DNA from: Phascolarctobacterium sp.
GTDB lineage: Bacteria; Bacillota; Negativicutes; Acidaminococcales; Acidaminococcaceae
Assembly: GCA_004558595.1 (NCBI GenBank)
Contig: SFCN01000084.1
Location: 1-5,884 of the forward strand
DNA: 5,884 nucleotides
Reading direction: 5' to 3'
Positions within the stretch are counted from its first letter, which is position 1. Each line of letters begins with the position of its first letter. The translations under genes were made by a program, and so were the position numbers. Below, piece by piece: positions 1 through 5,884 of this stretch. The notes below the pieces were generated by a model. It had not been told where the DNA came from and ran no database searches. It saw nothing but the letters and a program-made list of their open reading frames with translations.

Positions 1-405
1 GATTACATCGTATTGGGATTGCAAAGTGATGTTAGCAGCAACTAAATTAGTTGCGCTACCGCTGCCTACGATTTCCACGTTAGCCTCATCATTGATGAGT
101 TTAATGTCGCCAGTTGCTCCCAAAATCTGATTAACAACGATCTTGTTGGCCTCGCCACTTGCATAGTTATGCACAGTCAAGCTACCCTCAAACTTATTAA
201 CGTCAGATTCAGAGGTATAGCCCAGGCTTACATTAAAATCTGCTGCAGCGGTATTACCATTGCCGATGACTACGGTGCCGCTAGAGCGCCTATCCACAAT
301 CACATTCTGCAGCTGGTTCAGCTTGCTATCCAAGCTAATGCCTTGACCATTGAGAGATAGCTTGGTCACTGACATTTGATAGTTATCAGCTGCGCCCTCA
401 GTATA
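1..405 (-). other. Beta-rich stretch at the C-terminal edge of the fragment (residues 1827-1961)
   Basis: Strand-rich sequence with Asn/Gly/Ser turns: QMSVTKLSLNGQGISLDSKL (1836-1855), NVIVDRRSSGTVVIGNGN (1860-1877), FNVSLGYTSESD (1883-1894), GSLTVHNYASGEANKIVVNQ (1900-1919) and GDIKLINDEANVEIVGSGSA (1925-1944). There is no stop, membrane anchor, barrel strand series or sorting motif, so the protein continues beyond position 1. The pattern is looser than in the preceding rungs. No known domain is recognised. Confidence 0.6.
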
Positions 406-3400
406 ACTCTCAACGATATTGGGACTATGATCATGATGCTCTGCATAAGCAATCATCTCTGCTTCATCCGCAGTCAGACTGCCCTTAGTGAGCATTATCT
501 TGTTGCCGGCACTAAATAGAGCGCGAGCATTTTTATTAGCATTTTGGACGGTGATAATTGCGCCATTTTGTTGCAAATCATTACCAGCGTAAATGCTCAG
601 GCTTTGCGCACCACTGAAGCTACCGCCATTAAGCTGCACGTTATTGCCGGCCTGCAAGAACAATACCTTGCTAGCCAGCTCACCACTATTTACAAGTACA
701 TCATGAGCTGCCTTGAGGGCCAGCTTATCCGTACCTTTAATATTCTGTGCATTATTGACAATTATATCCTTACCGCTACCAAGATAGGTATCGGGAGCAG
801 TGATGCTAACTCCATTATCAAGTTTTAAATCTCCCGTAACATATGCGCTTGCAGTTTCACTTGCGCTGACAGCGTTTTCCAGATTCAGAGCGCCATCCAC
901 GTAAATGCCCACGTTTTTCAAGGAAGAATTGCTATTCGTAGAAGCAACAGTCAAATTCAGCACGCCTGCCGGACCTTGAGCCACCGCAGTCTTGCCGTCC
1001 GTGCTAGCCACGCCTGTTACATAAACATTGTCTAGAGCACGCAAAATCACATTGCTAACATTGGTATCGTTAGCAGAACTGCTTGACGCTACAGAATTCA
1101 AAATACGAATACCATTATTTTTATCACGATAAATAATGGGTTTATTATTAGTATCAACAAGAACATTGCCGTCCTTATCGGTTTCATTAACAGGCTCGCC
1201 AATGCTGCCGCCGCGAGCTTCGAGAACAATATCGCCATTGTTTTCCGCACGAATATAGTTCACAGCGTCGGTGCCGTTCACAACGCCCATAATGATGTTT
1301 TGATCAGAGCCGAGGTAGATATCGCCACCGCTGGAAACATTACGCACAATTAAACCATTGCTACCCTTCTGGTCCACATAAATACCACCGCTTGAAATTG
1401 CGCTTATGCCATCAACATTCTTATCCGCACCAAGCAAATTAGTCGTAATGTGATTAACAGCCGTACCAATGGAGCCACGGGCAGCAGTAAGTACCATATT
1501 CTTGCCGGTGATAGTAGTTTCTGCAGCATTGGCAGCATTGTAAATACCGCCCAAGCTGGTCAAATTAATCTCGCCCACATTGGTCAAAATATTGTTAACA
1601 AAAAGGTCTTTATTTTGAGTAATAGGAGTGCCTTCACCATTGGCCAGCTTCTGCTCACGACCTTGTAAGAAAATATCACCATGCAAAGCATTGCTGCTTG
1701 CAGCACTAGTGGCAGCTGATTGAATAGTGAGCTTGCCGTTGACCACAGTGGTCCCTTGTCCAGTTGCCTCTATCTTAGTAGTCTGCTGAATACCAATGGG
1801 AATGGTTTCCGTATAAACAGCATAGGTGTGTCCATTATCACCGGTCTCCCAAGCAACTTTAGTAGAAGCGTCCAATTTGCTCAATGCCTTGAGATCATCA
1901 AGGTTCTTGTAATTGCCACTAGCATCTTTATCCAGTAGGGTCGCAGCATCAATTCTCTTCTCAATACCACTATTCATACCCACGCTATCTGCCACGTTAA
2001 TGGTAATATTGTGACCAATAATGTTGGGGTCCTTATCAGAAGTGCTGGGCAATGCGGAAGTTTCAGGGTTGACGATGCTATCCTGGACAGCATAAAGCAG
2101 AGCATAAGTATCCCATGCCTCGTAAGCATCCTTCTTAGCGGATTGATTTTGGAAATTTTTAGCAGCCAGCATGTCTGCATCGGAGCCTGCAATATCGACT
2201 ATGCCCAAACGTTTCCATCTAGCAACCATATCATCGGCATCACCACGGTCGCTGGATACATAGGGCAGAGCATCCTCAACGCTGCCATGAGCCACTGTTA
2301 AGGTAACATCGCCTTCCGTAGCATAAATTCTGCCGATGCGCATGTTGCCATCAACCATCTCCAGATTGATATCACCCTTTGCAGAGGCATTTACAGAAGC
2401 ATCCAAGGTATCCAAGCCTATGGGCTGCTGGCCTGCGTAGAGCTGCAAAGCAGTTACAGAGCCATCCTCTTGTGCGTGTCCATAAATGGAGCCATTATTA
2501 GAATTCAAATCAATGCGGTCGGCAACAATCAGGCTGCCAGCCTTTTGGGAAATATTTCCTTCAGGACCCGAGGTAGTAATTTCTACCAAACCGGTCACAC
2601 CCGTGGTCTTGACTCCACTTGCGTTCACAGGCACGGAATTAGCGTTATTATTGGTAACCACGGAGCCAAGATTGCCTAAAACTACATTGCCTTTAGCTAA
2701 ATATGCACCCTTGACAGTAACATCAATACTATTTTGGGCAATGGCATTTTGATTGCTCATGCTGTTGACAGCACTTAAATTTACAGTATCCCCTGCAATA
2801 ACGGTAATATCCGTCATATCCTTGGCTGCGGATAGATTAATATTGGCGCCATAAAGCGCACCGCCGCTTTGGATTAAGGAGCCACTTTGAGAAGTGATAT
2901 TAACCGTACCCTTCTCATTCCGTCCTGTTACCACATCATTAGTAATGGCCTCGTAAAGTGCCTTATTGCCCACAGTGCCGGTTAGTTCAATATTATTAAT
3001 GGAGGTTACGTTAACATTGCCGCTGTCCGCATTATTGCCAACGAATTTAATATTAATAGGATTATCAGCCTTGACACTGGCATCATAGGTATAGAGGTCA
3101 CCACTAGTTTTGGTCCAGGTTACTTCATAATGCTTATTGATACCCCAGAGGCCAGTAGAATACTTACGTTCACCTTCCTTGACGGTTTGATTACTTAAAT
3201 TCTTATGGGTAATCTTAACATAGCTATTGCCAGTAGTATCCAGTCTTATGGTTTCACCAGGAGTGCGGTTCTTATTATTGGTGAAGCCTGTTTCAATTGG
3301 CTGCGCCTGATGTGTCTCGGTCCATGCAGCGAGCTGTTCCGTAGGAGCACCATTGGACCACATGCCCCAGCCGCCTTCTTTAAAATCCTGCCTATAGCGA

Positions 3401-5884
3401 TTAAAGGTAGTTACCTCCTTACCGGTGGTCCAAGTATAACGCAAGCCCGTTTGCGGAGCATAGTTATAGGAACCGGTAAAGCTGCTAGAGGTGCCAGTAG
3501 AAGAGATCTTGCCTCCAGCAAGAATGTCCTTGACAGTTACCTTGCCGTTGGTAATTTCCGTGAGCTTTCCTTTTGCTGTATCCGTAATACTTACCAAGCC
3601 AGCCACATCATGTGTAATCAAATCGCCCACTTGTAAATCGTAGCTAGTGGTGTTATTAACAGTAATATTGCTTACGCCGTCTAGGCAAACAATCTTGCCA
3701 CTACCGGTGCTGGAAATGCGGCCTGTGAGATAAATCTTACCGCCGCTGGCATCCACATTCTGCACCAGAATCTTTTGCGTGGAGGGATTATAGTACACAT
3801 TTAAGCGATACTTATAGCATTGAGCAGTCCTGTCCCAATAAGCACCCCCATCAATGATTTTGTATTGCTCGCCAGTAGTGACAACGCTGTCGCTAATAGC
3901 CTTGCCCGTATAGGCATTATTGATTTGGGTAATGCGATCCTGCACATTGGCATCAGAAATATCGGCATAGTAGTCCCCAAAACCACTTTGGATAACGCCA
4001 TTGATGTTGATATCGGAGGCATTAATATAAACACTGCCACCTGCTATATAGCTTCCGCTACCCTTGCTGCCATCGTCAATAGGAGTGTCAACATAGCTCA
4101 AAGTATATTGTCCAACGGAATTTTTAATTATTTGCTGATACTGCGCATCATATTGCTGGCGCACGTCGCCACCGATGCTTACAATGCCATCAGTATAGCC
4201 CTGGGTAATATTGCCATTTTCCGCAATGATATTTATAGTACTGCCACTAACAGATACGGCATCTTTAACATCCTTACCTTGCATAAGAATGCTGTCATAA
4301 TCACTCTTAATAGTTACAGTACCCTCTTTAGAATAAATATTGCCCTGAATCTGAATATTGGCCATGGGTCTGTAGCTGCCTGTATGAGAGCCTGTTTCGT
4401 CAGTGAAGCTATAGTTCAGCAAGTTGCCGTTATACTTACCATGAATATTGATAACGCCGGATTCGCCGTCCGCAGCCTCGATAGTTGTAAAGCCAGCATC
4501 AGTACTGTCTTTATTGAGCGCTTTAATGCTTTGGTTAAAGGCAGCAGTATCTGCCCCATCCACATTTTGGCCATTGTAAACCAGCTTGCCACCGGGGTCG
4601 CCCACGATAATAGAGTTTACCTTAGTCATTAAGTTCGTGTTATTGGTAATATTGATTACCGGGGTACCCTGAGCCTTAGTAACGCCAGTACCACCGGAGC
4701 TCTTGAACACATCTGTATCCACAGTGATATTACCACCGGAGCCCACTAATTCAGGAATTTCTACATAATCAACTAATAAGGACGCCTTTGGCTCAAGGAC
4801 ATAAGTAGTATTCTGAGGATCGCTATCTTTTACCGGAACCCTTTCAGCAAGGCCCAAAGTCAGCATTTCTTCGAGAATGCGATTAGCCTCTGCCTGATAG
4901 CCCAAGTAAACAGCAGAATTAGCACCATCCTTTTCGTATTCGTTCATCAAATCCAGGATGGCATTATAGCGTTCATACAGGGTGTTGGCATAGTTTTCAC
5001 TGCCAAAGGTCAAAGAATCCTTACTCAAGCCGGTGCTCTCATTGGCATCCACAGTAATTGTAATATCACCACTGTTTTTAGCGCCAGCTACTGATTGACG
5101 CATATCCTTATCGAGGATAACAATATCACCCGCTGTACCGATGGTAATATCGATTTTATTAGCAATACCCGCAATAACGCTACCATTAATGTTAACAAAG
5201 TTATTGGCAGTTTTGCCATTAATGGTTTCACCTTTGTCAGTTGTAACAAACTTAGAATCGCGATTAGTATAATATATACCTACATAGCGACCACTGGTCG
5301 TGCGAGCCATTTCGCGACCTGTAGAAGCATAAAGATTGGTGTGACGCACGCTGGTGCTGGCACTGCTTGCATCCACGGTAATCTGATTATTTTGTTGGAT
5401 ATTATTCGTTACGGTGGGCTTAAGCGTAATGGGCAGAACAGAGCCCACAAAATCTGAAGCTTCCGCATCCAAATCCAGTGTAGCCACGCTACCATCAGCA
5501 TTCTTGCCTGCATAAAGATTAACATCCTGCAAGCTATATAAATCACTGCCAGAAAGGAGATTGATTTTATTGTTACGTGTGAGATTGTTCTTTACAATAG
5601 CATCGGCACCGCCCCAGGCACCGGTAGAAAACTCAGAATAAGCGTAGGTAAAGAGCTTCAGGTCGTCCGCTGCAGACAGGGTAATATCCTTATAAACCTT
5701 GGTGGTTTTTAGGTTAGAGTTCTGTACCTTGACCTCTTCATCATTGGTAATATTATTGGTAACTCTTGATTCCACGCCACCCATAGCAGAGGCAGTATAA
5801 ACATAACCATTCGCCTGCAGCTGCTCCTCGGTGTGAGCAATGGCCTTTAGATCGCCACCGCTTTGAAGCTTGCTATTTATCAGA
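1..5884 (-). CDS. Giant LktA-type filamentous adhesin, internal fragment (both ends missing)
   Basis: The complement is open from 5883 to 1 for 1961 codons, with neither start nor stop in the window. Composition is Gly/Asn/Asp/Ser/Thr/Val/Ile-rich with two Cys, and strand-turn units such as GDIVIL, GDIYLG, GKIYLTG and GDVTLTV recur throughout, which indicates a long extracellular beta-helix. Stretches such as GKIYLTGRISSTG, NNTTSYDL, APQTGLRYTWTTG and MVARWKRLG resemble the LktA-type filamentous adhesins as I remember them. That family takes its name from the F. necrophorum leukotoxin, and members run to several thousand residues. The likely role is surface attachment or host-cell interaction; toxicity cannot be inferred. 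Three segments of helical character (residues about 297-349, 1202-1280, 1306-1340) interrupt the rungs. No signal peptide, TPS secretion domain, autotransporter barrel or sorting signal is in the window, so the export route is unknown. Internal Met codons (for example M34 at 5782-5784) are not starts, because the same fold continues upstream of them. The open frame is near certain; the family name is likely. Confidence 0.93.
406..480 (-). other. Charged, His-containing helical segment (residues 1802-1826)
   Basis: A short break in the beta pattern reads SLTADEAEMIAYAEHHDHSP (1802-1821). It looks like a short acidic helix ending in H1816, H1817, D1818 and H1819, encoded at 427-438. His is otherwise rare in the fragment, so the cluster stands out. 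SLTADEAEMI could simply be a rung capped by a helix. Metal binding by HHDH is possible but not shown. Confidence 0.45.
484..1767 (-). other. Long distal run of beta-helix rungs (residues 1373-1800)
   Basis: This is the longest uninterrupted beta-helix stretch in the fragment. Rungs include GDIFLQGRE (1402-1410), LTNVGEINLTSLGGIYNAAN (1433-1452), GKNMVLTAARGSIGTAVNHI (1460-1479), GGIYVDQKGSNGLIVRNVSS (1499-1518), GGDIYLGSDQNIIMG (1519-1533), NGDIVLEARGGSIGEP (1549-1564), NVGIYVDGALNLENA (1657-1671) and SLSIYAGNDLQQNGAI (1761-1776). The paired units ending AARGSIG and ARGGSIG are typical of haemagglutinin-like exoproteins. No insert is evident within it, so it probably forms a smooth rod. Confidence 0.68.
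1768..1980 (-). other. Mixed helix-strand insert 3 (residues 1302-1372)
   Basis: After VADSVG comes a charged stretch of helical type, GIEKRIDAATLLDKDASG (1306-1323) and NLDDLKALSKLDAST (1327-1341). It is followed by a Trp/Tyr-containing strand segment, KVAWETGDNGHTYAVYTETI (1342-1361), before IEATGQGTTVVNGKLTIQS (1371-1389) returns to regular rungs. Only about 20 residues of strand separate it from insert 2, so the two may pack together as one protruding module. I recognise no named domain. Confidence 0.5.
2044..2280 (-). other. Helical insert 2 with an RGD tripeptide (residues 1202-1280)
   Basis: The strand pattern breaks after AHGSVEDALP. What follows is helical in character and rich in Ala, Asp, Lys, Met and Trp: DADDMVARWKRLGIVD (1215-1230), ADMLAAKNFQNQSAKKDAY (1236-1254) and EAWDTYALLYAVQDSIVNPE (1255-1274). 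Beta-helix resumes with IIGHNITINVADSVG (1288-1302). R1213-G1214-D1215 is encoded at 2239-2247, just before the first helix. I recall similar segments, with an RW-x-RLG helix and an AWD...LLYA-x-QD helix, as a recurrent insert in LktA-type adhesins of Negativicutes (moderate confidence). No enzymatic motif is visible. Confidence 0.6.
2281..3054 (-). other. Beta-helix rungs after the aromatic segment (residues 944-1201)
   Basis: Regular strand-turn pattern: NIKFVGNNADSGNVNVTS (944-961), GTVNITSQSG (992-1001), ALYGANINLSAA (1009-1020), DITVIAGDTVNLSA (1025-1038), GNVVLGNLGS (1065-1074), SGPEGNISQKAGSLIVADRI (1105-1124), TALQLYAGQQP (1144-1154), KGDINLEMVDGN (1169-1180) and EGDVTLTVAHGS (1190-1201). 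GSIYGHAQEDG (1132-1142) and GDINL are typical of haemagglutinin-like beta-helix adhesins. It leads directly into the helical insert that follows. Confidence 0.65.
3055..3483 (-). other. Aromatic-rich segment following the core (residues 801-943)
   Basis: Six of the eleven Trp in the 1961 residues fall here (W818, W839, W842, W854, W913, W923), with many Tyr and basic residues. Landmarks are YNYAPQTGLRYTWTTGKEV (806-824), EGGWGMWSNG (836-845), KYSTGLWGINKHYEVTW (907-923) and SGDLYTYDASVKADNP (927-942). The regular Gly/Asn rung pattern is interrupted. The APQTGLRYTWTTG stretch resembles part of the LktA-type family as I recall it. It may be a compact subdomain exposed on the filament, possibly for ligand contact; that function is inference only. 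Confidence 0.6.
3484..4041 (-). other. LktA-type conserved core with the only two cysteines (residues 615-800)
   Basis: This is the stretch that most supports the family call. In order it reads GGSVYINASDININGVIQSG (615-634), then a charged, partly helical piece around ISDANVQDRITQINN (642-656). Next come RLNVYYNPSTQKILVQNVD (693-711), GGKIYLTGRISSTGSGKI (714-731), NNTTSYDLQVGD (743-754) and VSITDTAKGK (764-773). As remembered family knowledge, LktA-like adhesins carry a comparable order of strands. Here also lie the only cysteines, C689 (3817-3819) and C733 (3685-3687), 44 residues apart. RISSTGSG (722-729) is partly repeated as KISSTGTS (792-799). Confidence 0.65.
4042..4740 (-). other. Beta-helix rungs between insert 1 and the core (residues 382-614)
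   Basis: Strand-turn units resume here: GNITVDTD (384-391), PVINITNNTN (408-417), SGVINIHGKYNG (475-486), ANIQIQGNIYSKEG (508-521), GTVTIKSDYDSILMQG (521-536), STINIIAENGNITQG (548-562) and GIVSIGGDV (566-574). GNIYSKEG and ENGNITQG are the kind of rung turns seen in large secreted adhesins of the haemagglutinin type. No catalytic motif is visible. The role is presumed structural: extending the filament. Confidence 0.65.
4837..4995 (-). other. Helical insert 1 in the beta-helix (residues 297-349)
   Basis: The strand-turn pattern stops and is replaced by amphipathic helical sequence rich in Glu, Leu, Tyr, Ala and Met: NTLYERYNAILDLMNEYEKD (300-319), a Gly-containing break, then QAEANRILEEMLTLGLAERV (330-349). 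Gly is scarce and charge is high compared with the flanking rungs. Before it comes GDITITVDANESTG (272-285). After it comes an acidic linker and then SGGNITVDTD (382-391), so the beta-helix resumes. It probably projects from the helix as a hairpin. The function is not known to me. Confidence 0.6.
5044..5883 (-). other. Beta-helix rungs, N-terminal side of the fragment (residues 1-280)
   Basis: This part of the adhesin is almost entirely short predicted strands separated by Gly/Asn/Asp turns, for example DVNLYAG (120-126), TNLYAS (182-187), KIDITIG (243-249) and GDIVILDKDM (252-261). It holds a degenerate repeat of 56-61 residues, listed separately. There is no signal peptide or secretion domain, so a considerable length of protein must precede it beyond the right edge. 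A beta-helix fold is inferred from the pattern and not proven. Confidence 0.7.
5311..5769 (-). repeat. Three-copy degenerate protein repeat, period 56-61 residues
   Basis: Three copies of an ungapped 11-residue motif begin at residues 43, 99 and 160: NNITNDEEVKV, NNLTRNNKINL and NNIQQNNQITV. The consensus is NN[IL]xx[ND][EN]x[VI]x[VL], and each copy has Val two residues before the motif (V41, V97, V158). A second strand follows at fixed distance: NLYAG (122-126) and NLYAS (183-187), both with Leu 24 residues after the first Asn, and the weaker TLSA (68-71) with Leu 26 residues after it. The copies have diverged strongly in DNA, so this is an old structural repeat and not a recent duplication. 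Confidence 0.7.

Noticed and set aside
1974..2192. Short minus-strand open frame of 72 codons
   Set aside because: Lies in a different frame inside the adhesin (as does 3801..4040) and would need the adhesin frame to be wrong. That frame gives a coherent family-like protein throughout.
3205..3636. Plus-strand open frame of 143 codons
   Set aside because: Same register as the other plus-strand shadows, opposite the aromatic segment of the adhesin, with no recognisable domain.
3820..4632. Plus-strand open frame of 270 codons
   Set aside because: It is in exact codon register with the minus-strand adhesin. Its stops would be the complements of TTA, CTA and TCA codons, which happen to be absent from the adhesin over this stretch. 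Its protein shows no recognisable family, only reversed-complement bias such as runs of Ile/Asn/Ala. It is a shadow.
4689..4742. 12-bp direct repeat taccaccggagc at 4689-4700 and 4731-4742
   Set aside because: It encodes Ser-Gly-Gly turns (SSGG and GSGG) in neighbouring rungs, spaced 14 codons apart. It is explained by coding constraint and has no other sign of a mobile or regulatory element.
5095..5457. Plus-strand open frame of 120 codons
   Set aside because: Antisense mirror of well-patterned beta-helix rungs, and no family resemblance. The shorter plus-strand frames starting at 169, 544, 1450, 1720, 2011 and 2470 are rejected for the same reason; one starting at 2486 is in another frame but equally featureless.
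1..5884. Slippage tract for phase variation of a surface adhesin
   Set aside because: I looked for long homopolymer or short tandem tracts and saw only runs of about five bases. Phase control could still lie in the unseen promoter or 5' end.
1..5884. RNA genes, riboswitches, CRISPR, promoters or terminators
   Set aside because: The whole window is coding in a single frame, and no tRNA-like, repeat-spacer or hairpin-plus-T-run structure stood out against it.
1..5884. Calling the gene lktA or the product a leukotoxin
   Set aside because: The family is named after a leukotoxin, but similarity to the family does not establish toxic activity, and most members are annotated only as adhesins. No gene symbol is given.

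Overview
The whole window lies inside one giant protein-coding gene on the minus strand. Reading the complement from position 5883 down to position 1 gives 1961 consecutive sense codons with no stop. I checked this by confirming that no TTA, CTA or TCA triplet occurs on the plus strand in the register starting at position 1. Neither the start codon nor the stop codon is in the window, so this is an internal piece of a larger gene. The N-terminal side lies beyond position 5884 and the C-terminal side beyond position 1. Residue numbers below count from position 5883, so residue n ends at 5883-3(n-1).

The product looks like a giant secreted filamentous adhesin. It is rich in Gly, Asn, Asp, Ser, Thr, Val and Ile, has two cysteines in 1961 residues and no membrane segment. 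It repeats short strand-turn units of the type G-D-I-x-L or x-I-Y-x-G throughout, as expected for a long right-handed beta-helix. Several stretches match what I remember of the LktA-type filamentous adhesin family, named after the Fusobacterium necrophorum leukotoxin (about 3240 residues). These are the INGVIQSG, GKIYLTGRISSTG, NNTTSYDL, ITDTAKGK and APQTGLRYTWTTG region, and a helical insert with MVARWKRLG and AWDTYALLYAVQDSIVNP.

From N to C terminus (right to left): beta-helix rungs with a 56-61 residue repeat (5044..5883); a helical insert (4837..4995); more rungs (4042..4740); the family-type core holding both cysteines (3484..4041); a Trp/Tyr-rich segment (3055..3483); rungs (2281..3054); a helical insert carrying an RGD tripeptide (2044..2280); a mixed insert (1768..1980); a long run of rungs (484..1767); a short charged segment with HHDH (406..480); and a last beta-rich stretch running off the left edge (1..405).

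The organism is most likely a diderm anaerobe. The family is known from Fusobacteria and the diderm Firmicutes (Negativicutes). The base composition is only mildly A+T rich by eye, far from the very low GC of Fusobacterium, so I lean towards a gut or oral Negativicutes species. This is an inference. I see no RNA gene, promoter, terminator, mobile element, CRISPR array or second gene, and no evidence of a multi-gene system. The interest lies in the domain architecture of this one protein.
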